A stretch of DNA of 64,000 nt from CAVPWP01 sp050789285 (GTDB lineage Bacteria; Pseudomonadota; Alphaproteobacteria; Rhodobacterales; Rhodobacteraceae), in contig NZ_JBOUVX010000004.1 of assembly GCF_050789285.1 (NCBI RefSeq), positions 1 through 64,000 on the forward strand, written 5' to 3'. Within the stretch, counting starts at the first letter, position 1, and each line of letters starts with the position of its first letter. Positions 16,491-25,227 of the stretch are shown here, piece after piece. Both the position numbers and the translations under genes were made by a program. The notes beneath the pieces were generated by a model. It searched no databases. It saw nothing but the letters and a program-made list of their open reading frames with translations, and was not told where the DNA came from.

Positions 16491-18119
16491 ATGACCGACA
16501 GCCTGCTGCTTCATATCAAGGATCTGCGGATCGACGGCCGGTCGGGCGACAGCTGGAGCGAGATCGTCAAGGGCGTCGACCTGACGCTGCACCGGGGCGA
16601 GGTCCTGGGCCTGATCGGCGAAAGCGGCGCAGGCAAATCGACGATCGGGCTTGCGGCGATGGGGTATGCCCGGGACGGCTGCCGGATCTCGGGCGGCTCG
16701 ATCGTCTTCGACGGGATCGACCTGCGCGCCGCGCCCGAGGCGGTCAGGCGCGGCCTTCGCGGCCGCCGCATCGCCTATGTCGCGCAGTCCGCAGCCGCAT
16801 CGTTCAACCCCGCGCACCGGTTGATCGACCAGTACAGCGAAGCGCCCGTCGTGCATGGCGTGATGCCCAGGGCGAAGGCTGAAACCGACGCGATCGACCT
16901 TTACCGCCGCATGCAGTTGCCCGACCCGGACGAAATCGGGTTCCGCTATCCTCATCAGGTGTCGGGCGGCCAGCTTCAGCGCGCGATGACGGCGATGGCC
17001 ATGGCGTGCCGACCGGACCTGATCATCTTCGACGAACCGACGACCGCCCTTGACGTCACCACCCAGATCGAGGTGCTGGCGGCGATCCGCAACATCGTCG
17101 AGCAGTTCGGCACGGCGGCGATCTATATCACCCACGACCTTGCCGTGGTCGCGCAGATGGCCGACCGGATCAAGGTGCTGCTGCGCGGGGAGGAGATCGA
17201 GGAAGCCGACACCCGCGAGATGCTGGCCGCCCCGAAACAGGAGTATACCCGCTCGCTCTGGGCGGTGCGCAGCTTCGCGCGGCCGGTGCAGCCCGCGGCC
17301 TCGGGCGAGCCGCTTCTGAGGGTGCGCAATGTCACCGCCGGCTATGGCGCGGTCACGGTGCTGAAGGACGTGAGCTTCGACATCCACCCCGGCCGCACCG
17401 TCGCCGTGGTGGGTGAATCCGGATCGGGCAAGTCGACGGCCGCACGGGTCATCACCGGCCTCTTGCCGGCCCGCGAGGGCGAAATCCTGTTCGAAGGGCG
17501 CGCGCTTCCACCGTCGTTCCGTGCGCGCACGACCGACCAGTTGCGCCAGTGCCAGATGATCTATCAGATGGCCGATACCGCGCTGAACCCCAAGCTGAGG
17601 CTGCGGGAGCTGATCGGCCGGCCGGCCGAGATGTATCTGGGCCTTCATGGCCGCGCCCTTGACACGCGCGTGCGCGAACTTCTGTCCCTCATCGAACTGG
17701 ACCCCAACGGCTTCATCGACCGCTATCCGGGCGAATTGTCGGGCGGCCAGAAACAGCGGATCGGCATCGCCCGCGCGCTGGCCGCCGAGCCGAAGCTGAT
17801 CATCTGCGACGAGGTGACCAGCGCCCTCGACCAGATCGTGCAGGAAGGCATCCTCCGCCTTCTCGACAAGCTGCAGTCCGAGCTGGGCCTTGCCTACATG
17901 TTCATCACCCATGACCTTGCCACCGTGAAGGCGATCGCCGACGAGGTCGTGGTCATGCAGTTTGGCCGCGTGGTCGAACAGGGCCCGAAGACCGAGATGT
18001 TCGCGCCGCCGCACGAACCATACACCGACCTTCTGTTGTCGTCGGTCCCCGAAATGGACCCCGACTGGCTGAGCCGGCTTCTGGCCGAGCGCGGCGGGCT
18101 GGTGTCCGCGGAAACCTGA
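16491..18119 (+). CDS. Fused dipeptide/oligopeptide ABC ATPase (DppD-DppF fusion)
   Basis: Protein of 542 residues with two complete nucleotide-binding domains. Domain 1 (about 8-265): Walker A GESGAGKST, signature VSGGQLQR, Walker B LIIFDEPT. Domain 2 (about 275-530): GESGSGKST, LSGGQKQR, LIICDEVT; the usual EPT is EVT here, but the catalytic Glu is kept. Single-chain DppD-DppF fusions are common in alphaproteobacterial importers. The ATG lies 5 bp after the permease stop. Its stop is only 9 bp from the convergent LysR stop. Confidence 0.92.
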   Translation: MTDSLLLHIKDLRIDGRSGDSWSEIVKGVDLTLHRGEVLGLIGESGAGKSTIGLAAMGYARDGCRISGGSIVFDGIDLRAAPEAVRRGLRGRRIAYVAQSAAASFNPAHRLIDQYSEAPVVHGVMPRAKAETDAIDLYRRMQLPDPDEIGFRYPHQVSGGQLQRAMTAMAMACRPDLIIFDEPTTALDVTTQIEVLAAIRNIVEQFGTAAIYITHDLAVVAQMADRIKVLLRGEEIEEADTREMLAAPKQEYTRSLWAVRSFARPVQPAASGEPLLRVRNVTAGYGAVTVLKDVSFDIHPGRTVAVVGESGSGKSTAARVITGLLPAREGEILFEGRALPPSFRARTTDQLRQCQMIYQMADTALNPKLRLRELIGRPAEMYLGLHGRALDTRVRELLSLIELDPNGFIDRYPGELSGGQKQRIGIARALAAEPKLIICDEVTSALDQIVQEGILRLLDKLQSELGLAYMFITHDLATVKAIADEVVVMQFGRVVEQGPKTEMFAPPHEPYTDLLLSSVPEMDPDWLSRLLAERGGLVSAET

Positions 18120-18128
18120 CCCGGCAGA

Positions 18129-19022
18129 TCACCCGGCCGGCATCGCCACCGCGGCCTCGGCGATCAGCCAGTCCCGAAAGATCCCGGCGTCGCGGTGCAT
18201 CGCGCCGGCTTCGGGCGAGAGAAGATAGAAGTTCTCCTTCAGCGACACGTGCAGGTCGAAGGGGGCGACCAGACGGCCGAGGGCCCGTTCCCGATCCGAC
18301 ATCGAGCGCCGACCAAGCGCCACGCCCCCGCCGTTGGCCGCCACCTCGAAGGCCAGAAGCGAGGTGTCGAAATGCATCCCCGACCCCGCGTTGACCGCCC
18401 TGGCGCCCGCCGCGGCAAGCCAGGTCGCCCAGCCTTCCTGATAGCCCATGACATGCAGCAGCCGTTCGTTGCGCAGATCGTCGGGCGTCGACAGCCGGTC
18501 GGCGACCGCGGGCAGGCAAATGGGCGAGATCGTCTCCCACGTCAGTTGGTCGGTGCGATAGCCGGGCCAGCGACCCAGCCCATAGCGGATGTCAAGATCG
18601 TAGCGCTCGGTCTCGGACTCCTCGCGCCAGACCGACGACACGATCCGAAGCGACACGTCCGGACAGGCCTCGAAGAAACGCGGCAGCCGCGCCGCAAGCC
18701 AGTTCACCGCGTATCCCACCGGCGCGCGGATCGTCAGCATCTCGGCCTGGCGTCCGCCGAAGACTTCCTGCGTCCCCGCGTCAAGGCGCTGGAAAGCGTC
18801 CTGAACCTTGGGAAGATAGGCCGCCCCGACCTTGGTCAGCACAAGACTGCGCGGCTTGCGCTCGAACAGGCGTTCGCGAAGATCATGCTCAAGCAGCTTG
18901 ACCTGCTTCGAGATCGCCGCCTGGGTGAGGTGCAATTCTTCCGCAGCATGGGTGAAGCTGAGGTGCCGGGCCGAGGCCTCGAACGCGCGAAGCCACGACA
19001 GCGGAGGTAAGCGATGCCCCAT
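18129..19022 (-). CDS. LysR-type regulator, probable choline-sulfate utilisation regulator
   Basis: Regulator of 297 residues. An N-terminal winged HTH (SFTHAAEELHLTQAAISKQVKLLE) is followed by a periplasmic-binding-like effector domain. ATG 19022 with AGGG upstream is preferred over ATG 19037 and TTG 19043. The opening LPPLSWLRAFEASARHLSFTHAAEELHLTQAAIS is of the GcvA-like subgroup that includes the choline-sulfate utilisation regulators known to sit beside betC. Here it is 73 bp downstream of betC on the same strand rather than divergent, which is a little unusual. Confidence 0.82.
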   Translation of the reverse strand: MGHRLPPLSWLRAFEASARHLSFTHAAEELHLTQAAISKQVKLLEHDLRERLFERKPRSLVLTKVGAAYLPKVQDAFQRLDAGTQEVFGGRQAEMLTIRAPVGYAVNWLAARLPRFFEACPDVSLRIVSSVWREESETERYDLDIRYGLGRWPGYRTDQLTWETISPICLPAVADRLSTPDDLRNERLLHVMGYQEGWATWLAAAGARAVNAGSGMHFDTSLLAFEVAANGGGVALGRRSMSDRERALGRLVAPFDLHVSLKENFYLLSPEAGAMHRDAGIFRDWLIAEAAVAMPAG

Positions 19023-19095
19023 GGTCGACCCTGCCATAACCAAAATCGTCTCTTGGATAGTCGATCCGCTGTCGTCAGGAAAGACCGGGGCCCAC

Positions 19096-20619
19096 CTATT
19101 CGCCCCGGGGAAAGCGTTTGGCCTCTTCCAGCGTGTCGAGGTTCATGTGGTTGCGCATGTAGCGTTCCGACGCCGCCCTGAGCGGCTGGAAGTCCCACGG
19201 GAAATAGTGCCCGTTGCGCAGCGCCTCATACACGACCCAGCGGCGGGCCTGGCTTTGCCGGACCTCGGCGTCGAACCGCGGGATGTCCCAGCGCGCCTCG
19301 GCCATGGCGCGCAACCGCGCCAGCGCTTCGGCATGGGCGGCGTCGCCGGCCAGATCGACGCGCTCGTCCGGGTCGGCGTCAAGGTCGAACAACATGTCGG
19401 GGTCGGCCGGACAGTGGATGAGCTTCCACCGCCCGTCGCGGATCGCGACCATCGGCGCGACCGACCCTTCGGCGGCATATTCCATCAGGACCGGCGCCTC
19501 GCGCTTTGCTCCGCGAGCCAGCGGCACAAGGCTTTCGCCATCGGTCCAGGGCGCCACATCGGCCATCGAGATCCCGGCGAGATCGCAGAGCGTGGGCGTG
19601 ACGTCGAGCGTCGAGACCGGCGTGGCGATCCGCCCGGGCGGCAGCGCGCCCGGACCGTCGGGCGTGGCGATCATCAGGGGCACCCGCGCCGAGCCTTCGA
19701 AGAAGTTCATCTTGAACCACAGCCCGCGCCGGCCAAGCATCTCGCCGTGATCCGAGACGAAGACGATGACGGCGTCCTGACGCGTGGCTTCCAGAACGCC
19801 AAGGATCTCACCGATCCTGTCGTCGACATACGAGATGTTGGCGAAATAGCCGCGCCGGGCACGCCGGACGTGATCGGGCGTCACATCGAAATCGCGCCAG
19901 TTGCAGGCATCCATCAGGCGGCGCGAATGCGGATCCATGTCGGCGTAGGCGATGGCGGCAGGCGGCTCGAGTTCGGCGCAGTCCTTGTAAAGATCCCAGT
20001 ATCTGCGTCGGGCCACGAAGGGGTCGTGGGGATGGGTGAAGCTTGCGCAAAGCGCCCAGGGTCGCGGATCGGCGCCGCGCGACAGGTCGTAGATCTTCTG
20101 CACCGCCTGGAAGCAGACCTCGTCGTCGTATTCCAGCTGGTTGGTGATCTCGGCCACGCCGGCGCCGGTCACCGATCCGAGGTTGTGATACCACCAGTCG
20201 ATCCGCTCGCCCAGCTTGCGATAGTCGGGCGTCCAGCCGAAATCTGCGGGGTAGATGTCGGTCGTCAGCCGTTCCTCGAACCCGTGAAGCTGGTCGGGGC
20301 CGACGAAATGCATCTTGCCCGACAGGGCCGTGCGGTAGCCCGCGCGGCGCAGGTGATGGGCGAAGGTCGGGATGTCCGAGGCGAACTCGGCCGCGTTGTC
20401 ATAGACCCGTGTGCGGTGCGGAAGCTGGCCCGACATGAAGCTTGCCCGCCCCGGCGCGCAAAGCGGCGAGGCGGTGTAGGCGGTCGAGAAGCGCACCGAG
20501 CGCTCGGCCAACCGGCGCAGGTTCGGGGCGTGAAGCCAGGGCTCCGGGCCATCGGGGAACAGCGTCCCGGTCAGCTGATCCACCATGAGGATCAGGATGT
20601 TCGGCCGCGTCTCGGTCAT
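19096..20619 (-). CDS. betC: Choline-sulfatase
   Basis: Sulfatase of 507 residues (family about 505-515) that hydrolyses choline-O-sulfate to choline and sulfate, feeding glycine betaine synthesis. The formylglycine site is Cys54 in SPLCAPGRAS, the same position as in rhizobial BetC. NILILMVDQLTG supplies the metal-binding Asp, and DNAAEFASDIPTFAHHLRRAGY and SGKMHFVGPDQLHGFEERLTTDIYPADFGW are signatures of BetC rather than of other sulfatases. ATG 20619 is chosen because it opens MTETRPNILILMVDQ. No signal peptide, so the enzyme is cytoplasmic. A maturase for the Cys is not in the window. The adjacent LysR gene is the likely regulator. Confidence 0.93.
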   Translation of the reverse strand: MTETRPNILILMVDQLTGTLFPDGPEPWLHAPNLRRLAERSVRFSTAYTASPLCAPGRASFMSGQLPHRTRVYDNAAEFASDIPTFAHHLRRAGYRTALSGKMHFVGPDQLHGFEERLTTDIYPADFGWTPDYRKLGERIDWWYHNLGSVTGAGVAEITNQLEYDDEVCFQAVQKIYDLSRGADPRPWALCASFTHPHDPFVARRRYWDLYKDCAELEPPAAIAYADMDPHSRRLMDACNWRDFDVTPDHVRRARRGYFANISYVDDRIGEILGVLEATRQDAVIVFVSDHGEMLGRRGLWFKMNFFEGSARVPLMIATPDGPGALPPGRIATPVSTLDVTPTLCDLAGISMADVAPWTDGESLVPLARGAKREAPVLMEYAAEGSVAPMVAIRDGRWKLIHCPADPDMLFDLDADPDERVDLAGDAAHAEALARLRAMAEARWDIPRFDAEVRQSQARRWVVYEALRNGHYFPWDFQPLRAASERYMRNHMNLDTLEEAKRFPRGE

Positions 20620-20666
20620 CTGATCGTCCCCGTTTGCGGTGGGCAATCCTGCCCCAAGGAAATCCG

Positions 20667-21656
20667 TCAGCGCGCCGTGCCGTAAAGCCCGGCCGTGCGT
20701 GCGCGCAAGGCCACCAGCGCCTGAACCGTGTCGATCGTCGGCGTCGGATGCCCGGTCAGGCGCCCAAGCTCTTGCACGGCGGTCACCAGCGCGTCGATCT
20801 CCATCGGGCGGCCCGCGTCGAGGTCCTGCAGCATCGAGGTGCGGTGCGCGCCGACCGCCGCGCCACCGTCGATCCGTCGGTCGACGTCGATGGGGAACTT
20901 CACGCCCAGCGCCTCGGCGATGGCCTGCGCCTCGACCATCATGCCCCGCGCCACCGCCCGCGTCCCCGGATCGGTGCACAGGACATCGAGCGTCGCGTGG
21001 GTCAGCGCCGAGATCGGGTTGAACGACAGGTTGCCCCAAAGCTTCACCCAGATCTCGTCGCGGATGCGCGGGCGCACCGGCGCCTTCAAGCCGGCCGCCG
21101 TCAGCGCCTCGGCCAGACGCAGCGCGCGCTCGGACTTCGACCCGTCGGGTTCGCCCAGCGAGAAGCGGTTGCCTTCGATATGGCGCACGACGCCAGATTC
21201 GGCGATCTCGGCGGCGGGATAGACGACGCAGCCCAGAACCCGCGCGGGCCCGATCCCCGTCCACTGGACATCGCCGGGATCGACGCTGGCCAGCCGCGTG
21301 CCTGCAAGCGGCCCCTCGACACCGTGGAAGTACCACCATGGCACGCCGTTCACCGCGCTGACCACGGTCGTGGCCGGCCCCAGAAGCGGTTGCATCGCCG
21401 GCACGACGGCAGGGACCGAATGCGCCTTCAGCGTGACGATCACATAGTCCTGCGGCCCAAGATCGGCGGGGTCTTCGGCCGCGCGCACCGGGACGGTGAC
21501 CGGGTCGGCCCCCTCTTCCAGCAAAGTGAGACCCTTCGAGCGCATGGCCGCCAGATGAGGGCCACGGGCGACCAGCGCGACTTCGGCGCCCGCCCGCGCC
21601 AGTTTCGCGCCCATGTAGCCCCCGATCGCGCCGGCGCCGTAGATGCAGATGCGCAT
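20667..21656 (-). CDS. 2-dehydropantoate 2-reductase family protein (PanE/ApbA-like)
   Basis: NADP-dependent reductase of 329 residues. The N-terminus is a Rossmann motif, IYGAGAIGGYMGAKL, followed by a helical C-terminal domain with KLWGNLSFNPISALT, where Lys and Asn are the catalytic residues of ketopantoate reductases. Many PanE-like paralogues reduce other 2-oxo acids. It starts 3 bp after the acyl-CoA synthetase stop, so the two share a transcript; that pairing does not suggest pantothenate synthesis. Confidence 0.85.
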   Translation of the reverse strand: MRICIYGAGAIGGYMGAKLARAGAEVALVARGPHLAAMRSKGLTLLEEGADPVTVPVRAAEDPADLGPQDYVIVTLKAHSVPAVVPAMQPLLGPATTVVSAVNGVPWWYFHGVEGPLAGTRLASVDPGDVQWTGIGPARVLGCVVYPAAEIAESGVVRHIEGNRFSLGEPDGSKSERALRLAEALTAAGLKAPVRPRIRDEIWVKLWGNLSFNPISALTHATLDVLCTDPGTRAVARGMMVEAQAIAEALGVKFPIDVDRRIDGGAAVGAHRTSMLQDLDAGRPMEIDALVTAVQELGRLTGHPTPTIDTVQALVALRARTAGLYGTAR

Positions 21657-21659
21657 GGG

Positions 21660-23207
21660 TCAGTCCGCCCCCGTCAGGCCCAGCTTCTCGGCCAGCCCGA
21701 TGCGCTGAAGCTTGCCGGTGGCGCCCTTCGGGATCTCGGCCACGATCACCACCTTGCGCGGCACCTTGAACGCGGCCAGCCGGTCGGCCGCGAAATCGCG
21801 GATCTCGGCCTGATCGGCCGCGGCCCCTTCGCGCAGGACGATGGCCGCGGCCACCTCTTCGCCAAGCTTCGGGTGGGGAAGCGCGAACGTCACGGCCTGC
21901 GCCACCGCGGGATGATCCATCAGCACCGCGTCGACCTCGATCGGGCTGACCTTCTCGCCGCCGCGATTGATGATCTCCTTCAGGCGGCCGGTCAGATGCA
22001 GATAGCCCTCGGCGTCGATCGTGCCCTGGTCGCCGGTGCGGAACCAGCGCCGCCCCTCGGCCTCGAAGAAGTTCTTAGCGTTCGCGTCGGGATTGCCTTC
22101 GTAGCCTGGCGTCACGTTCGGCCCGGAGATCGCGACCTCGCCCGTCGCGTCATCCGGCAGAAGCCGGGTCTCGACCTCGTGCGCGATGCGCACCAGGGGT
22201 CCCGCGGCCAGACCGACGGACCCCGGCTTCTGCGCGCGCGGCGGCAAGGGGTTCGAGGTCATCTGATGCGTAGCCTCGGTCATGCCGTAGCTTTCGATGA
22301 CCGGCGCGCCGAAGGTCTCGGTCAGTGCGCGGAACACCTGCGGCGGCAGCGAGGCCGAGGACGAGCGGATCAGCCGCAACGGCACGCGCGCGATGGTCTG
22401 GGCGTTGCGGCCGGCGCGGGCAAGGATCGCCTGATGCATGGTGGGAACGGCAGTGTACCAGGTCGGCCGCGCCTCTTCCATCCACCCGAAGAAGCGCAAC
22501 GCGTCGAAGCCCGGCGCGCACCAGACCGATGCACCTGCGGCAAGGCTCGAGGTGAGCGCGGCGACGAGCCCGTGAATATGGAACAGCGGCATCACGTTCA
22601 GGCAGCGGTCGGCCGGCGTCAGCGCAAGCGCCGCGCCGATATGGCGGGCCGAGGCCGCAAGGTTGGCCTGTGTCAGGGGCACGATCTTGGGCCGCGAGGT
22701 GGTGCCCGAGGTGTGCAGGATCAGCGCGATGTCGTCCGCACCGGGGGCGCCACTTCCGGCAGGCGTCGCGCCCACCCCGCCCTCGCCGCGCAAAGCGAAG
22801 GTGCCGGCAGGACCATCCCTGTCGGGCACGAGCCTGAGAACCAGAAGCCCCATGCGCCGCGCGACGGTTGACGCCGGGCCCTCGTCACCGTCGGACAGGA
22901 CGACGGCCTTCGCGTTGAGGTCGCCCAGATAGAAAGCGAATTCGTCCTCGCGGTAGGCCGGGTTCAGGGGGGCTGTCACAGCCGACTGCGCGATCGTCAC
23001 GAAGGCCGCCGCCATCTCGGGGCCGTTCGGCAGGACGATCGCAACCCGGTCCCCCGGGCCGATCCCGGCACCGGCAAGATCGGCGCGGACGCGTCGCGAC
23101 AGGGCGCGCAGTCCACCGTGATCGAGCCAGGGGCGCCCCAGCGCACCGATCGCCGGCGCGCTGTCGGGCGCTTCCGACAGAAGTCCTGCCAGTGTCGTCG
23201 CGGTCAT
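21660..23207 (-). CDS. Acyl-CoA synthetase (AMP-binding), oxalyl-CoA synthetase-like
   Basis: Adenylate-forming enzyme of 515 residues; ATG 23207 has GGGGGAGGA upstream. Motifs: LHTSGTTSRPKIVPL, YGMTEATHQM, a WFRTGDQG segment, LKEIINRGGEKVSP and C-terminal PKGATGKLQR with the catalytic Lys. HTSGTTSRPK and EATHQM.SNPLPP are shared with the Pcs60/AAE3 group that activates oxalate. The partner PanE-like reductase is 3 bp downstream. Substrate is not proven; another short dicarboxylate or 2-oxo acid is possible. Confidence 0.83.
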   Translation of the reverse strand: MTATTLAGLLSEAPDSAPAIGALGRPWLDHGGLRALSRRVRADLAGAGIGPGDRVAIVLPNGPEMAAAFVTIAQSAVTAPLNPAYREDEFAFYLGDLNAKAVVLSDGDEGPASTVARRMGLLVLRLVPDRDGPAGTFALRGEGGVGATPAGSGAPGADDIALILHTSGTTSRPKIVPLTQANLAASARHIGAALALTPADRCLNVMPLFHIHGLVAALTSSLAAGASVWCAPGFDALRFFGWMEEARPTWYTAVPTMHQAILARAGRNAQTIARVPLRLIRSSSASLPPQVFRALTETFGAPVIESYGMTEATHQMTSNPLPPRAQKPGSVGLAAGPLVRIAHEVETRLLPDDATGEVAISGPNVTPGYEGNPDANAKNFFEAEGRRWFRTGDQGTIDAEGYLHLTGRLKEIINRGGEKVSPIEVDAVLMDHPAVAQAVTFALPHPKLGEEVAAAIVLREGAAADQAEIRDFAADRLAAFKVPRKVVIVAEIPKGATGKLQRIGLAEKLGLTGAD

Positions 23208-23431
23208 GCCTGTCCTCCCCCAAGTCGGAACGGCGCAGGCTGGATCATCCCGCGCCGGACCACGCAAGCTTTGGCAGAGCCTTCGCATGGCCGCAACAAC
23301 GCAGGTCTGTGGGCCGGCGCGCACCCTCCGGCCTGGCGCCATGGGTGTGCCCTCGTCTGCGCCGGCGGCTGCGCCCCCACCGCCAGCCATACAAGAACGG
23401 CATGTGCGACGGCGCGACCCTTCGAATTCAT
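23204..23431 (-). CDS. Possible small leader ORF, 75 residues
   Basis: An ATG at 23431 sits behind a strong RBS (TGGAGGACGCAC), and the frame ends in a TGA overlapping the ATG of the acyl-CoA synthetase gene (ATGA). The first 25 residues could be a signal or membrane segment (HAVLVWLAVGA); the rest is Arg/Pro/Cys-rich with no resemblance to anything I know. RBS and coupling speak for translation, residue composition against a folded protein. It may be a leader peptide or the remnant of a gene. Confidence 0.25.
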   Translation of the reverse strand: MNSKGRAVAHAVLVWLAVGAQPPAQTRAHPWRQAGGCAPAHRPALLRPCEGSAKACVVRRGMIQPAPFRLGGGQA

Positions 23432-24021
23432 GTGCGTCCTCCAGTTTGGTGTCGGCGGAGCCGCTGAAGAAAGCTTGGCGCCTGCATGCACTGCATAGCA
23501 TCTCGCAGAGCGCCCAGGCGCTTCCGACAGCTCTTTACCGGGAAGGTTCCCAGCCGCTATCGCGAAGGCCTTGAATTCATGCTACCGCCCAAAGCGCCAT
23601 CCGACCTCTCGCTCACAAAGAGCACGGCTTGCGCCCGAGGGTTTGCCCTTGGGCGCCACTGCGGGCGAAGGAACACGTTGCCTCGTAGGTTCCGCCGGCT
23701 CCCGCCGGGCGCCGGCGTTGAATGAATCGCCGGGCCAGCCCTGTTCCGATCGATCGCCCATCCGCAGGCTTCCCCGCAGGTCCGGTCACGGGCAGCTCGG
23801 ATGTCCGGGCTTCCATTCCGCCCCGGCACGACTCGAACGCGTCATGTCGGCCCAGTCGTCGACGGTCCGCCTCCTGAGGACCGCCGTCTTGCCCCCGGAC
23901 ACCGGCCGAAGTTCACGTGGACTCCCCTGATTCCAGTGGCTTCGGCGTGTTTCCACGGCGATTCAAGACAACAGGAGATCGCCCTTGTTTCTCCGTCACT
24001 TGCCGGGCTATACCCGCCAGC
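23432..24021. other. 590-bp region without recognisable gene; local hairpins
   Basis: No convincing reading frame is seen on either strand between the acyl-CoA synthetase leader and tRNA-Ser. There is an 11-bp GC-rich hairpin (arms 23631-23641 and 23646-23656, loop TTTG, one G-T wobble), followed near 23690-23715 by another GC-rich dyad of CGCCGG repeats. No T run follows either, so neither is a typical terminator. A leader RNA, an attenuator or plain decay of an old gene are all possible. Confidence 0.4.
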
Positions 24022-24108
24022 GGAGACGTGGCCGAGTGGTCGAAGGCGCTCCCCTGCTAAGGGAGTAGACGGGAAACCGTCTCGTGGGTTCGAATCCCAT
24101 CGTCTCCG
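24022..24108 (+). tRNA. tRNA-Ser (anticodon GCT)
   Basis: Class II tRNA of 87 nt with genomically encoded CCA (24109-24111). The acceptor stem pairs GGAGACG with CGTCTCC, discriminator G. The anticodon loop CTGCTAA gives anticodon GCT (24056-24058), reading AGC/AGT serine codons. A long variable arm and the TTCGAAT T-loop are present. Confidence 0.97.
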
Positions 24109-24136
24109 CCACTATCAAACGCTGAACCCGTCGAAG

Positions 24137-24158
24137 GGCCCCGTGTGGGGCCTTTTTT
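24137..24158 (+). terminator. Rho-independent terminator after tRNA-Ser
   Basis: A GGCCCC / GGGGCC stem with GTGT loop is followed by six T residues, 28 bp after the tRNA. Classic intrinsic terminator. Confidence 0.9.
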
Positions 24159-24412
24159 CCTTCTATGTCAGAAGGCGCTGGCAGGTCTGACCGCAATGCG
24201 GAGACTGGGCGCTTGTCACAGAATGGATCGGCCACTGAAAGTCGGATTTGCCTGCGGTTTGGGTCGGCCCTGCGTCCACGGGGCTGGTATTGCCGTGATC
24301 ACCACAGAACAGTCCGGGACTTCTGAAATCCCGTTTCGCAGGCGGGAGGAAGCCTGCCCTGCCCGACGCCTGAATCCAACTTCAGGCGGTTCGCCCTTCA
24401 GTCGCTGCATCC
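24159..24412. other. 254-bp gap, nothing recognised
   Basis: Between the tRNA terminator and the convergent end of the sugar locus I see no gene, no direct repeat of the tRNA 3' end and no integrase, hence no evidence for an island attachment site. Confidence 0.5.
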
Positions 24413-25201
24413 TCACCAGCAGCAGAATCCTCCGTCCACCAAAAGGTCGACGCCGGTGCAGTAGGAGGACGCATCCGATGCAAGGAACACCGCCGGCCCG
24501 ACCATCTCGTCCACACTGGCCATCCGCTGCATCGGGGTCTGGCTTTCAAACTCCTTTGTCTGGTGCACCATCTCGGGACGGGTGTTCATTGGGGTCGCCG
24601 TATAGCCCGGCGAGATCGAATTCACGCGCACGCCCCGCGCGACCCATTCCATCGCCATCGATTTCGACATGTGGATCACGCCTGCCTTGGACGCGTTGTA
24701 GTGGACCTGCATCAGTCCGCGGTTCACGATGACGCCCGACATGGACGCGATGTTGATGATCGAGCCCTTGCCATGCTTCAGCATTGCCCTCGCCTCGGCC
24801 TGGCAAGAGAAGAAGACCCCCTTCATGTTGATATCCATGAGGGTCTGGTATTGCCCCTCGTCCATGTCCTCGGCGGGATTGGCATTGGCGATGCCGGCCG
24901 CGTTGACAGCAATGCCCAAGGGGCCCAAGGCCGCTTCCGTTTCCTCCACCGCCCTGTCGAGGGCGCTGCGATCGGTGACATCTGCGCCAATCGTGATCGC
25001 CTTGCGTCCTGTGCCTTCGATCATCGTCGCGGTGTCGGAAAGCCCGCCATCGGTGCGCCGGTCGAGGCAGGCCACGTCCGCCCCGCATTGTGCGAATCCA
25101 AGCGCGATGCGCTGCCCGATGCCGCTTCCGGCTCCGGTCACGAGCGCAACGCGGCCGGAGAGATCGAACAAGGCGGGCGCATTGAGAGAGATCGCTGTCA
25201 T
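24413..25201 (-). CDS. SDR-family dehydrogenase of the sugar locus
   Basis: NAD(P)-dependent short-chain dehydrogenase of 262 residues. Motifs: TGAGSGIG cofactor loop, NAAG, the NIAS serine and the YNASK Tyr/Lys pair; the C-terminus is VDGGFCCW. An Asp in ACLDRR after beta-2 favours NAD over NADP. It is the last gene of an operon with an RbsABC-type importer (26 bp after the ATPase gene), so it probably oxidises the imported sugar or polyol. A second SDR gene closes the divergent operon. Confidence 0.88.
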   Translation of the reverse strand: MTAISLNAPALFDLSGRVALVTGAGSGIGQRIALGFAQCGADVACLDRRTDGGLSDTATMIEGTGRKAITIGADVTDRSALDRAVEETEAALGPLGIAVNAAGIANANPAEDMDEGQYQTLMDINMKGVFFSCQAEARAMLKHGKGSIINIASMSGVIVNRGLMQVHYNASKAGVIHMSKSMAMEWVARGVRVNSISPGYTATPMNTRPEMVHQTKEFESQTPMQRMASVDEMVGPAVFLASDASSYCTGVDLLVDGGFCCW

Positions 25202-25227
25202 TCCTGTTTTCCTTGGCTTTCTTGGTC

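Noticed and set aside
24022..24412. tRNA-Ser as attachment site of a genomic island holding the sugar locus
   Set aside because: No direct repeat of the tRNA 3' end was seen in the window and there is no integrase or mobility gene; base composition of the locus is not clearly different.
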